Below, piece after piece: positions 1 through 15,300 of a stretch of 64,000 nucleotides of DNA (position 1 is the first letter of the stretch; the number at the start of each line of letters is the position of its first letter). This DNA is from Mytilus trossulus (taxonomy: Eukaryota; Mollusca; Bivalvia; Mytilida; Mytilidae): the NCBI RefSeq assembly GCF_036588685.1, contig NC_086386.1, positions 46,051,878-46,115,877 of the forward strand, given 5' to 3'. A model generated the notes under the pieces. It saw only the letters and a list, made by a program, of their open reading frames with translations, had not been told where the DNA came from and ran no database searches. The translations under genes were made by a program, and so were the position numbers.

Positions 1-222
1 TTTACATATCCCGTTTATTACATATTAAAGAAGGTAAAATGTTGTATTCCTTCCTTCCTTTTACTAGATAAAAGTATTTTCCCTTATAATAATCATATGA
101 CCATACTTGGAGCACCTGTTTTACTACAAACCCTTATGTATTCAATTTGGAGTAAAATGGTATACGCCATAACCATACAACTCGTGCCTCAAATGAAACC
201 TTAATAATAAATATACTATTAC

Positions 223-387
223 CTCTTCTGTTAAATTGTTCCTTTCAATCACTAACATTGCTTCTTTAAACATGTTTTGCTGAAGATAACAGTCAATTGC
301 CTCATTATAGTAGCCAATGCGCTCGAAGCATTTAGCACTTTTTTCTGTTTCTTTTAAAATTTTGTACATATGACCAGCTTTACGATA
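223..387 (-). CDS. TRANK1-like exon 18, TPR-like helices; gene continues left
   Basis: 165 bases in phase 0. YRKAGHMYKILKETEKSAKC and RIGYYNEAIDCYLQQNMFKE are TPR-like. The donor GAG|GTAATAGT at 222 shows that more exons lie beyond the window edge; positions 1-222 are intron with nothing I can name. Confidence 0.82.
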
Positions 388-3300
388 CTGAAATAAGAAT
401 ATAAAATGAGTATACCTTTTCCAATTTACTTCTTTTGATCCTTTACAGTATGGGATTTGTTATCATTGTTGAAGGCTATACGATCACCAATACTTACCTA
501 TATTCACTTCCTTTTATCTTTGGATGATAGTTGTCTCAATTGCAATCATACAACATCTCCGTATTTGAATACTAGTAATATAACATGTGCCTTTTCATAC
601 CTCGTGAGACGCAAAACAAAAAGAATGGAAAGTGGAAATTAAAGGTAAAATGTTTAACAAATTCTTAAATCTATCTTAATATAAATCTAAGCATTTCTTT
701 TTAGTTGCAGCTTGGTATTGATGATAAACACGACACATCGTTAAAACAGAAAATGTAACGTGGAAGCACCCCCACTAGACCAAATAATATAAAACTGGAA
801 AAGGTCAAGATACTATATAACAATTCACAAATGCCTGTACAATAGGCCAAAACCTTGTGGAGTACAAGAGTAAATAAATAATACAATAGTAACATAAGTA
901 TTAATTTCTGATCAAATCCTTTCCGAAATAAACACGAAGTCAGAGAAAATAATGTTACATTCATGTGATTCTAAAATGCCTATTGTAGGATTTGCTCGTA
1001 TTTTGAGGCGGGTATTGTGCAAAATAAAACTTCTTTCAAATTTTTCTATTTGTAATTTTTTTTTTTTTTTTGGGGGGGGGGGTTATTGTTGTTGTAGAGA
1101 AACATATAAAATCCCGAGTTGAAGATCTTAATATCTTATGCAGGTTTAATCCTATTATATGCAAGATACCGGTTGGTCATTTTCAGCCATTGCGTTGACA
1201 ATATAGTTTCGACCTATGAATAAAAATGTCCCTTTGTTATTTTTCGCCCCTCTTTTACCTGTTTACGTTTTTCGTATAACTTTGCTGCCAGTCGAAAATC
1301 TTTTGTATTTTCCAGACACTTTCCTGCATAGGTATATTTCCCTAATTCAAAGAATAACTCCGCTGATTTATAAAAGCTTTTTCTCATATCTTTTGGATTT
1401 TGTCTTGCTCGCTCGTAATGTATAAATGCATCAGCAAGTTTTTCTTTCATATTATCTCCTCCTTTTTTGTAACAATCTGCTGCAAAGCTGTATAGCTGAT
1501 TTCTCATAAACTCTTCTCCACGTTTAATCCAGTCTTCTTCTAAAGACGGCTTTGCAAAGGACTCAATATCTGAGACTGAAAAAAAATAAAATATAAAATA
1601 CGAATTTTATAAAACATAGTTAAGGTACTCAAAATTCTATTCTTAACTTTATAAAATATTGCCAGGTGTGCACGAAATATTTAGGATAAGAAATAGTATT
1701 CCTAAGAAGTGCATGGTAATTCCTTATATATGATAATATATAGCTGTTCCGGACCTATATGGTCAAAATACTCATATGGTCCGGCCCGTTAGTAACCAAA
1801 CAAGTATTATACTCATATGATCCGACCAAATGAGTATACGCATATGGTCATGACCATACGCGTATGGTCCAAATACTCATATGGTCCGGAACATAGACAC
1901 ATGTTTTCAACTTGTTACGAGCAAAGACAATCTATCAAGTAATGCTTTGATCCATGATCGATCTGTATGCATATGCTCCAGTTAAATCTAAATGGATTCA
2001 TTGTGTAACGTAAAGGTAACTATTGAAACGTATTGTTGTTTGTGGTTTTTTTTTTTATCAACTTGGCGATGTCAATCTATTTTTGACTTATGATTTTGAA
2101 TTAACCTTTGGTATTGTTCGTCTCATCTGTACAACTTATTGATTAATTCAAAACTTTATTAAGTTAAACAATTACGAATTTGAAATTACTTTACACATTT
2201 TGATTTTGTTCCAAAGGCTATTGTCTGAAATTGAATAAAATCTACTACAATAGGAAGGTAAACAAAATACGAACTGTTTGATACTGTTTGTACCAGATTT
2301 AAAGCATTAAAAAACTCAAACATTGGTAGTCTGATGTCAAATATCCAAACGTTGACTCTTGCTCGTGTAATGGCTGTATACAATTGCTTTAGTTCTGAAT
2401 TAAGTATTTTATGCAGATGTGGATCAAATTCCAAGTGTCTCGTACGTATATTATCTGGAAGAAAATGTGATAATAATAATAGTAAGAGAGAAATATCTTT
2501 AACGGTATTCAATTTAGTCAACATTGTCGAATTCAAAATCTAATAACAGCATATCTAAATAAGACAAGACTATTTCTGAATACTAAGTAGTTAAAGCATG
2601 TTTTGCATTTCCCATACATGTTGTAATGTTATAATGCGTATGCCATAAGGGGTTAAATATATTTTAATTTAAGTACTTGATAAATTGCATGCTCATATTG
2701 GTGATTTTGAATCTGTTCAAAGTTTTGATTTTTCTACCCTGTATACCACATTGCCTCACATTCTCATTAAGAAAAAATTCACACACCTTATTAAATGGGC
2801 ATTCAAAAAATCAGAATGTGAATATATATGTTCAAACTCTTTTAGGTCATTTTTTAGTAGCAATAAACAAAAAAACTATGTTAATTGGACATGCTTTGAT
2901 ACTATATATGCCCTTGAATTTTTACTAGATAACATTTTTGTTCGCTTTGGGGATTCCGTTTATCGTCAGATTATCGGAATTCCAATGGGGACTAACTGTG
3001 CACCACTTATTGCGGACCTCTTTTTGTATTGTTATGAGTTACAATTTATGACAAAAATAAGCAAAGACCCATCAAAACAACATCTGATAAACAAATTTAA
3101 TAATACTTTTAGATATTTGGATGATATTTTGGCTCTCAATAATGACGACTTCAGTATGTATATTAATGAAATTTATCCTGCTGAACTTACTTTAAATAAA
3201 GCTAATACTAATAATGACCACTGCCCTTTCCTCGATCTTGATATCTATATCACTAACGGAAAGCTGAATACTAAAATTTATGATAAAAGGGATGATTTTT

Positions 3301-6300
3301 CATTTCCTATCGTTAATTATCCGTTTTTAGATGGTGACGTTCCCTTGTCACCATCTTACGGTGTTTATATATCTCAACTTGTACGATTCGCTCGTGTTTG
3401 TAACAATGTTTTAGATTTTAACGAGAGAAATTTATGTATTACTGAAAAATTATTACACCAGGGTTTTCGATATCACAAACTAGTCAAAACTTTTACTAAA
3501 TTTTATCATCGGTATAAAGACATCATTCGTAAGTATAGCTCAACATGCAGACTTTTTATACGTTCAGGTATTTCACATCCAATTTTTTATGGAAATATTC
3601 TTTATAAAGCACAAAGGTGTCAGTATTCACCTCAGAAACTTACAAAACCTTTAAATAGACTGATTAAGAAGGGATATAATTACGATACTGTTGTCAAGTC
3701 ATTAAAGATTGCATATTTTGGCGTTAATATTGAGTCACTGATAAGGTCTTTGCGTCGGAACTAAAGACATTTATTCTAAAAACAGTTGTTGGCATGACAC
3801 GGGTTATGTTCTTCTCATATATGTTATGATGGTATGATACTAAACCCCTAACGGGAACGATTGTGCCTGATGTTCATATGATGAAATCATAATCTTTCAG
3901 TCAGTTTAATTGAAGTCTGGAGCTAACATGTCAGTTAACTGCTAGTAGTCTGTTGTTATTTATGTATTATTGTCATTTTGTTTATTTTCTTTGGTAACAT
4001 CTTCTGACATCAGACTCGGACTTCTCTTGAACTGAATTTTAATGTGCGTATTGTTATGCGTTTATTTTTCTACATTGGCTAGAGGTATAGGGGGAGGGTT
4101 GAGATCTCACAAACATGTTTAACCCCGCCGCATTTTTGCGCCTGTCCCTAGTCTGGCCTTTGTTAGTCTTGTATTATTCTTATATTAGTTTCTTGTGTAC
4201 AATTTGGAAATTAGTTTGGCGTTCATTATCACTGAACTAGTATATATTGTTTAGGGGCCAGCTGAAGGACGCCTCCGGGTGCGGGAATTTCTCGCTACAT
4301 TGAAGACCTGTTGGTGGCCTTCTGCTGTTCTATTGTCAGGTTGTTGTCTCTTTGACACATTCCCCATTTCCATTCTCAATTTTACCTTCTATCCAGTTTG
4401 ACTACGTACAATATATATCACAAATACAGATAACATTTATATAAACTGTGCACCAAAAATGTACAGTATAAATCTCGGTAGAACTACATTTTACTGCAAA
4501 AGACATAACTTCATTTTTTTTAATTGTAAAATGTTTTTTTATGCAGCACTTTACAAGAGGGTATTGCACTTGGATACTTGGATACATATTATCCAGATAA
4601 AATACATAACTTCTGTATAAAAAATGAAATAATCAAAAATTAATGGATATAACAACAAATTCATCACAGATACTTTGATTAAAACAAAATGTATTTGAGC
4701 CAGACTAGCATTTAGTCTACAATAGACTCTTCAGTGACACTCGAATAAAAAAGAGTAAAAGTGAGCAAATAAAGTACGAAGTTGTAGGGCATTTAGGACA
4801 AAAACAATCATAAAAGGTTTTTTTCAAATACAGCTACAATAATTGAATAAAACACTATACCGTCTCTTAATCTTGTAATCCCACAAACTGCCACCGACTG
4901 GGACTTCCGTACATCTTTAATGAAACTTGTAACCACTCTCCAATCTTTGGACGCCTAAACAATAAAATCATTACAATATTTGATGAATTTCAAAAGGTAA
5001 ACATTTCCAAAATGTAAATCAGCTTATACTAAATTATTGATCAACTATAATGTTTTAAGATACATGTATTACATAATTGATCTGAATTGATAGTTAAATT
5101 CATGTGTAGCTCTTTTGATGTTTTGGTTCTTATACATCCATACGCTTGGCTTCCTTGAAAATTCGGCTTTGGGCGTTCCTGATAAAGGCAAACCAAGAAA
5201 AGCAGGTCGGACGCATGCAACATATTAGGTGTTGATTTCAGTACGTTGGCACTTTATTTTTTCCGTTCATATTTTTGTCACTTTTGTTTTCCGAAAAAAA
5301 ATAAACATAAAAAATAATTTTCTAGTTAATGTCTTATGCGTGTCAAGACAAAAAAAATGTCTTTAAATTTAATGATATAGTTGTCTGTTATTTTTATGAA
5401 TTTTACTACCTTTGAATGTTTGAATACATTATAGAGCAACACATCGTCAAACTCTAATCCTTTGGCCTCATAAATTGTAAGTATGAGAGCATTTGAAAGT
5501 TCTGGTGGTATACTTTTCCTAGATGCATCATCAACAACTAAGATTGCTTGATGGGCCCCGAATTCGATATGCGATGTTTTGCGTTTATGTTGATGTATCA
5601 TGTCAGCCAATTCCTCAAATCTACAAGATTCTATAAGAACTGGTTTCGGACCAGGGAATAGACTTTGTTCTTTTGTAAGCTTGTCAAAGGACTCTGGAAA
5701 CATTTCAGTTAGTAAACAAAGAATACTAGATCCTAAGGCAACAATTCCTGTGTGTGATCTGTAATTATGAGTAAGTTGGTATACATCCTTTGGAATAACA
5801 GATATTTTGGACTGTTTCTTCTGAAAACAAAATAATAAACTTTTAGAAGTGATAATTCTAATAGCAATTGCAAAAATACTACCTTCCTTTTCAAATGACG
5901 AATTCCAATAACAGTGTTTATATGCAGCACAATGCTTTTTGTAATGAATCGGAATTCAATTTAATATAATCACAATGATGCTTTCTTGTCTAGCTTTTTA
6001 CTACTAACAAGAACTAATTGACTGTTTGTCTTGTTCAGCAGTTCAGTAAAACATTGTCAAGGTTCATCATAACAAATTGACAAATATGGCCGTATTTTCA
6101 CCTCAAAAACTACTCTGTGTACAGACTTACCTGTGCCGTTTGGAAAATTTGGAAGCCTTGCATTCCACTAGATATATAAAATTTAAATGCATTTTGTGTT
6201 TAAGAATGATAAAATCTTTTTGGGGTTTCGATGGGCATTTTTTTTCCTTTTTGTAGAAGGTGTAAAAATAAACAAACACTTGAATTGTTTCGATAATGTC

Positions 6301-9300
6301 AGATAAACTCTTAAACTCACCTGAAGTTGTGTAGATACCTATTGTCCATGTCAATTAAGGACAATGAAACAATACAAACCAGTGTTTACCTGAGGGAGCA
6401 TCTCAGAGTTTTACCACAATTTAGTTAATTTTCCCACCTTATGCATGAAGGAAAAAAAATGCCCATCAAAATCCAAGAGATTTTTTCTTTCTGAATGACA
6501 AAATGCATTTAACTTTAATATACTAAGTATCTAGTGTACCATGTATTAAAACTTTTCCAACTGGACAGGTAATTCTGTACTCAGAGTAGTATTTTTGCGT
6601 GTAAGTACAGCCATTTTTGTCCGTTTTTTTATGATGAACCTTAAACAGTTGAATAGCTAGTTTCCAATTGAATTCCATTCGTTTGATGTGTTTGAGCTTT
6701 TGATATTGCCATTTGATATAATACTCTCTGATTTGAATTTTCAGTATTGAAGTTAGTAATTTTTGTTTTAACGTAACTTTATTCATGAAACACGTATCCT
6801 AATTGAATAGACATTTATAATGAACTGCTATAGGTGAAAAGATACAATTACATTCAAATCAATGTACCCAAAACATCCTTCTTTAAACGATTCAACATTA
6901 ATTTACCTTTTCTGTTTCAGCAAGATCTCGAAATAAGCTTATTAAATCGGCAAATCTAAATGAAACGCCTTTCATTATACTTTGAGCTGTATCACCAGTC
7001 ATAAAAATACCACTTGGATGCCCGCACATCTTTATCAAGAGAGAAAGTTCAGCCTGTGTAAAATCTTGTGTTTCGTCAATGTATATCTGATGTATAATCC
7101 AATGAAAGTGCTTTTGATTTTGAAACCTTTTATGTAAGTTAAAAATAAAATCTGTTTGATCGAAATATCCTTTCGTTTTCCGAAAACGTTCATAAAGTTG
7201 AAACAATTGATATATATGTTTCCTTTCTTCACTGTAAGCAGGGGCACGCTTACGACCAATTCTAGAATACTCTGTCACATTTAAAACTCCACCTTCGGAT
7301 GAAACTGCTTCAAAGGAACCCTTAAGAAATGAGAAAATCTCTGTCCATATGAGGGACGGATGATATTTCTTTTCGCGGCTATTCAATTTCATTTTTGGCC
7401 ATATTTTTTCGACGAAAACATCATAAGTGACTTCTCTCCTCGGGTCCATTTTTCTGTTTAATCTCAATCTTCTATTCATTTTGTGTAATTCAATTTCATC
7501 TTCACTTCCGCTGTCGTCACTGCCGCTTTCATCAAAATGAAGTATATCTATGACATCGTTGTCATCATTTGTCCATCCTTCCATGTGCGATTTTGGACTT
7601 CCATCAATATTCCTATCAAAGAAGTATGGTGGACCGAGTGTTGCATCTAGCATTAGCCAAAGCTGACGAGCTGTGAGGAAAAGTGGAAATTGGTGATCGT
7701 TTACATCTTGCATCCGATATGGCAAATCTTTATTTGTCATTTGAAGGTGTTTTGCATTAGTTTTATAGGCCTTTAGAAACTCTTTGAATGTTCTATCAAC
7801 TTCTTTAGAAAGGAAAGAATTTTTTGTGACAAATATTTGGTGTAAATGATGTACATTTGCAGCCGACTGTTCCCTTTGGCAAGTATCTTGTGGGCTGTCG
7901 TCGTTAACTACATTTTTGACATCTGAAACAAATGAGAATAATGTTAATGAAATACACTCGACTATATATGCCGCCAAAAATTTGTGTTTTGATCCTATTT
8001 GCGTTCCTTTATGTTAATATGGAAGTAACTGGTAAAATGGTTATATTTTTATATTGGTACACGTCCTTTCTTTATTAGTACTAGATACTAAATATCACAA
8101 AATTATTTTCCATTTGTCACTTAAAGAATCACTATTTGACAGAAAATCCTATTTGAATGAGTTCAGGAAGTATGTTAGCAACTATTGTGATTTTTACCGA
8201 TTTTTTTTAAATATAATATCTTTACTATCGGTGACATTGATGACGGATATGGTCATTACATTTAACAATAATTCTTCTACGGAATCATACATCTGTCACT
8301 TTATATCATTGTGGTCTTAATTGACACAAAACTTTTTTTCACATTTGAAATAAATGAAAGTAAGGTTCGAATTCCCTCAAACACGTCAGCTGTGCATGTT
8401 TTTATTATTATTATGAATTCCTATTTGATTCTAGAGCTCTTAACATGTTTCGGTTCGAATGCGTTATTTGTTGGAGGCGTGCTTGGTGAAGATAAACCCA
8501 GAAATCATTCTGGATGCAGATAATTTATAAAGTGTTATTTTCATTGAAAAACATCAGTAGTTAATCATAATCTACCTTTTATTGGCTTGTAAGAACATGC
8601 GTTTGTGTAATCAGTTAAACATTCAAAACCAGGTAAGAGTGGTTCAAGGTAAAGACTTGTTTGTAACCAGTATTGTTTAAAGGTGTTCCACAGCCTATAC
8701 AGACAGCATGTGGTCTTCCCGGTTCCACTTCTTCCAATCAGTATAATTGGTGCAGACTGTGGCAGACTTATCATTTGGTATTCTAATTCTGTTACCTGAA
8801 ACGGGTAATCGGTATTGAATGAAATAGAATTCAGAATGTTGGCTGCTAGGGTTGACGAAACGGCATAAAACTTTTCTGTGTTATATTCGTTTGGCTTTGA
8901 ATTGGCAAGTGGATATAACACTGTTATATCACTAGGTAGCAAATCGTCATTATCTCCGTATGGAACATATAGTTTAGGATATTTATATTCAGTATTCTTT
9001 TCGAGAATCCCATGTTTTCCGTATGGTTTAAGCTTTTTCTGAATAAGGCAAGTTTTTCCTTTGGTATGGGCATTTTCAATTCTGTCGATTATTTTCTCCA
9101 CAGATCGATGAACCTTTTTATGATCAAGAACAATATCCCAGATCCGTATAATTTGAGCGTATATTGAAAATGATCGGTTTTCAGGCAAAGATGAAAGACG
9201 TTGTGAAAATGAAATTGCCTCTTCCCAAATCAGCCTGCTGCCTTTTGAAATCTTAGCTTCATATAATTTTACTTTTTCTGAATTTGTTTTTAGCCTTTTC

Positions 9301-12300
9301 TTTACATCCTTTGTATATTCCCCTGACGCCAACTGTAATATTCTTTCTGCTATAGTGCACCTTAAATCTGTAGAAATATCGCTGCGTTGCATTGCTTTTC
9401 GCAAATCGAAAGTGCATTCTAATTCCCATGGCTTGTCGTCTATTGACTTCAATAAGATCTGAAATAATTGAATATTATGTATAGATGTATACATATATTT
9501 ACTAAAGGCATGATAAAATATATCAATGCAAAAAATAATGCTAAAAATAGTACTGGATTCGAATAATATTTTTTCATTTGGTCATTTCGATACGTCCACA
9601 AACTACAACAGTTAATGTGAATATTTTATTGTTTGAATTCTTTTACACCAGTTATGTCAAAAATGGATATATATATATTTTTGTACACGACCAGTATCAA
9701 TTTAAAGTCCAGAACTTCAATAGCTCATAAAAAGTCATTTACTAAAATTTTAACAGATTTAAGATTTCTTTTCTTTCGATTTGAGACTCAAATTATACAA
9801 TGCTTATACAACATAAAAGTTCCCCTAAAGGGAGCTTTATAACCTTTCAATATTTTTAGCTTAGTTTTGTTCCCTTAACAAATGCTCTTCCGACTAACAG
9901 TATCAATTTTAAATTCTAGATCTTGATAATTTCACCTCAGTTCATCTTTTAGACGTCATAAACATTTTTAAAAAATTACATTTGCAATGCTAACTCAAAT
10001 TCGTCAACTTAAATGTGTCAGTAAAAGTACACAAAAAATGTAATAATTAGATAGGAAAGCAAAAATACATATTTTACTTACTTCGAGTTCAAGATTTTTC
10101 TTCGAGTCCCTAACGTGTGAAGTCATTTGTTCATTTTGCTGTTTAGATAAATAAAAATATTCATCAAGATCATTGCTTTCCAGCTAAATTTCTTATACAA
10201 TTTAACGACAGAAATGATTGTTCATAGTTGGTGCCTACCATTTTTATTATTGTTTTACTATGTTCGAATGATGTGTTTATGTTTATGTTTAAACACATAT
10301 GTTTATGAGGTAGATTATTTTTTTTTGGCGATAATGACTTGAGGTCGATTCTTATCAATCTATCTTATAGTATACGTATGTTTGCTTTGAATTTCAAATT
10401 AAAAACTTGTTTGGCTATGACTATTGTTAAAGTTATTAAAATCTTTTCAGTTAGATTTATATTCTAACGAAAACCCCAAGGAAACAAGATGCTCCTTGTC
10501 ATATGTACATCATCATTTAATACATGTTCACTTGTTTCCCTATTTCTACCTAGCGTGGTAGTCTACTTAAATATTTTGTAATGTTACATACCACTTCAAT
10601 ATCTTCCCCTTGCTGCACAATTTCAACCTGTTGATATATAATGTTATATATAATGCCATTAAATGCCAAACGTACATGTTAATGAAAGTTGAACTTTAAA
10701 TATTGTTCACTTATATGTATAAAGATCATACTGCAAATGTAATGCACTTGACGACCGCATAAACAATATATGTCAAAAGAAAATGGAACGGAAGGTCACT
10801 TAGTTGCACCTTTAATTCGAATATAAAAGAAGATTAAAAATCTACAAAATAACACTTTCATATTAGTCTGTCATAAAAAAAAATTACAGGAATAACCAAA
10901 ATTATTGAACTTCATTTTTTAACTTTGTTTTCCATCTATATGAATCCTAATGTAGGACAAAATGCAACAACAGTCTCACTTTTTGTCGTGTCATTTATAC
11001 GAGCAAATTTTGCGCTCAAACGATATTTTGCTTCAAAATTGCTAATTCAAAAACTCTGTGTAAAAATCAGAAATGAAGAAAAAAGGAGTGCAACATTGCA
11101 TTGCGGTTATATCAATTGGAACTTAGTCGTGCTCATTTGTAACAAGATATTACATATAACTGGCAACCACAATATGATACCGCCTGTAAACCTTACGTAA
11201 AGATGATTAAAACAAATATTTTTGGAATCCTTGACGCAATAGTTCTCTTTGTGTATATAAGCATACACTGATAAACACACACATACACTTACATAAGTGA
11301 GTGAGAGAACACGTTCATTTTTAAAAAAAACGCAAACACAAGACGGATTTTCGGAATTTTGTAAGACGAAAAACACAAAAAAAACTCATCAATTGTCGAC
11401 GACCATATGACAACCTTGTCGTTTATATTTCTTTTATGGCGTTATAGTAAGTCTCTACATATGCTAATCACATCTTTCAATAAATTTGGCATCAGGTTAA
11501 ATGGTATGACTTATTATACATTTTAACACTTTAAAAAAGAAGCAAATGCATCTTTTAATACCTCTTCCTTCAAAATATGACCATAACAGTACAATATCAT
11601 GACTAACTTAAGAAATAAAAGATTTATCTAAATCGTCATTGAAATTCAGTTAGTAGGTGAGAAGAAATTGCATACACAGAATACTTAACGTTTAGCTATT
11701 ATATGGTCATTTTTATAAAATTCCTGTTACAAAACTTTGATTTTTTCGAAACACTAAGGACCTTCTTATCCCAGGAATAGATTACCTTAGCCGTATTTGG
11801 CACAACATTTTGGAGTTTTGGGTCCTCAACTCTTCAACTTTGTACTTGTTTGGCTTCATAACTATTTTGATTGGAGCGTCACTAATGAGTATTATGTAGA
11901 CGAAACGCGCGTCTGGCATATTAAATTATAATCCTGGTACCTTTGATAACTATTAGCAACGGGAACCACTATAAGACGTTATATTATACATCCAAGAAAT
12001 GGAATCAGTATTTGCAATATTTAGAATATAAATACCGCTTCTCTTACAAGTAGCTGACAGCTTTCAGTTCTACTTTCTGTTTTAAAACCTTTTAAGATTA
12101 TATGAATTTGTCGTAACGATACACATTTAAACAGTATTTCAATTAGAATGACTAAAATAGCTCTTATCAAACCCTCAGATTGAAAGAAATAACAATCTGG
12201 TTTATAATCATTTCTTGAGTTTGGTCTTTATCATTTCTCTGTAAAAAATACATAAGTATTCTCCTATATGTCTTTGTACTTTCTCAATTTTTTATAAAAA

Positions 12301-15300
12301 AATATTTTCAACAATTTAAGTCCGTAAGCTTACATGTGGTTTTTCTTTTTCTAGTGTATCTTGGCTAAATGGAGTGTTTACGGATTGATCTTCCAAATCA
12401 TCTATAAACTTTGTGATTTTGTCTTTCAGAGTTGCCTTTACAATTGAATTTTCAATACTTCCACTACTTGTTTCTTCTTTTTTTATTTCAGATAACTGCA
12501 GTGCTGAATTTTGTTCGACTTTGGTTGTTAGATGTTCTCTGGCATCAACTGGGATATCTTTTTCTGAGGAAGATTCCGCAAATTTCGATTTGTCTTTATT
12601 CTCTTTTTCAACATACGTTGCATGCTGGATGATTTTCCATCGGGGATCAGTGTTTTTTAAATAATCTGGAGGATATTTGTTTTCAAAATTTAGTACTTTG
12701 CATTCAACATGCATTTTGGCAAGTAATTCCGTCGCCTTTAATGATGTTTTATTAAACTTGTGTCGAGCTACCAGGTGAAAAAGAGTGTTTCCTTTTCCAT
12801 CAAGTTGGTGAGGGTTTAACTTTGCATAAACATCAGGTTCCCTTTCAAATAATTCTAAGCACTGATTGAATATCGTAAGGGTACCTGAAAAATAACACTT
12901 GTGATTTTAAATGTTTTATAACACTTAAATGGATGTTTTGATAATTTACATGAAAAACGACAAATATACTGCACAAGAAAAAACGCAATCACAACCAAAC
13001 AATTGTAACTGTCAAGTATGGCTACATCTAAGAATCATGCAGAGGGTGATACAGTGATAGTTGTCAAATTGACTTTTAGGGCTTTATATGTTCTATTTTA
13101 ATAGGAAACTTAAAAAATATGATTGAGTTACATTCGATTTTATTATGATTATAATACATGTAGTACTAAGAAACATTACTTTTTGAAGCAAGCCGACTGA
13201 CCAGACAACTAGACCAAACGTTTTCAACTGTGGTTTATCTGCTTTCGTTCAATATGAATTGGAAGTATTGTTGAAAAATATATGTGACAATCTATTAGTT
13301 TGGTTAATTTTGTTTGCTAAATTCACCGATTGGATTACAGATGACATTTTCCACTTAATACAAATTGATTTAATCTAAAGGGTTGACGGGTCAACTGAAT
13401 TTCAGTTTAACTAATACTGAAGACCGGTGTCCGTTTAGAAGTGTGAGATGTAAAATAACGCAACAAAGCCCGGATTTAAAAGGGGCTTTTTATCCGTTGT
13501 CTTTTGTAGGGCAGCGAGTTATGCTCATTTATGATTGCCAAATGTTATTAATTGCAACCAATTAAGAAAAGATTGAGATTCGTATACTAAGCTAATGATA
13601 CAATCGGGAAATAAAAGTCTACTAGCAGTAATGTCGATCAAATAGTACTAATAACACTAGTAGCTCCAGATGCAAGTAATGTTATTCAGTGATGGTCGAG
13701 GCCAGCCCTATTTAAAATCAAAAACTAATAAAAACTTTAAAACGATGATAAAATCATAAGAGAACCAATAGGGCAGCCAAACCATGACAAGAAATAAGAG
13801 CTTTGCATGAGGAGGACATATTCCTTAATTGGAAATTATTTCGAAATCTTTATTTCAGCAAATAAAAAAAAATATGCGTAATTTTGTTCCATTATCAAAG
13901 TACGGGCTACTGTGCCAATACTTTTCCTAAACTTTGTTGAAATAAAACGAAATACGAGCCGTACATCTTAGGCAATGAAATACAAAAAAAATAATAACTG
14001 GAATATATATTTTCTGCTCACTCTGATCATTTCTAGACTATTAGACTATTTACCGGATTTGTTATCACATAAGCAACACGATGGGTGCCACATGTGGAGC
14101 AGGATCTGCTTACCCTTCAGGAGCACATGAGATCACCTCTAGTTTTTGGTGGGGTTCGTGTTGTTTATTCTTTAGTTTTCTATGTTGTGTTATGTGTACT
14201 ATTGTTTGTCTGTTTGTCTTTTTCATTTTAAGCCATGGCGTTGTCAGTTTATTTTCGATTTATGAGTTTGACTGTCCCTTTGGTATATTTCGTCCTTCTT
14301 TTACATTTTAATGTTTTTATATTAATTATTTTATATGTTTAAGTATCATTAAGTCAGATTTGTTTTCCAAATCATTAATTGTACTAAGGCTTTTACATAT
14401 TCACAAGATTCTCCTAATACATACAATTTTTAAAAAAATCACCTGATACTGACCAGACTCGAATACAAATGTCGACATTGATCTTGGAATTGACAACTCT
14501 TTAGAACTTGTGTTTGTGAAATAATCAAAACAGTTGACTTAAAACCCCCAATATGTTTTGAGAGACTACAAAAAGTTTTTATAGAGCCCTAAACTTTATC
14601 TAAAACATTCATTTTATGATATAATTCTTGTAATGTTCACTTCAAAGTATCGACATTTTCTCTGATCTCAACATATGTCATTATATTGAAAACATGATGG
14701 TATTTTAATTATCTTTCTGAATTGATATATCTCCTGATGTTGCCCTTGGTCTGTTAAAGTGTTTCATTCGTTTTCACTATAGACCAATTGATTAAATCAT
14801 CAAAACGTATAAGTATATACTTTCATGCCACGTCGTTACTCTCCGCATTTGAAATCTATACTAATCATCATGAACCTAAACAAAGCAATCTCTGATACAA
14901 ATCCCCGCAACAGTAAGCCTACCTGTCGACTTCCTCAATATGAAAGCCCAAGTTGTTCTGCAATCTATATTTTATCATACTGGTGAATCAATGTCGTCGT
15001 TTGTGCGTACAGAATTTCCTAACTTTATTCTTTGACCCCTGATATTTGCCAACAAAATCACATTTAGAGACACATTAAACATCTTAAAAATACATAATTG
15101 ATCAATACAGGATACATTTCCTTTCTACACAATTCTCTTACCTTTATCTATTTTCATATCAATTTCTAAAGCTGCATGGATAGGAGTATCACCGATTGAC
15201 AGGCTTACATGACGAGGATCAGCATTTTGTTCACAAATAAACTTCTCCAGCAAAAGATACTGTTTTCGTCGAATAGCATGTTTAATACACGATTTACCAT

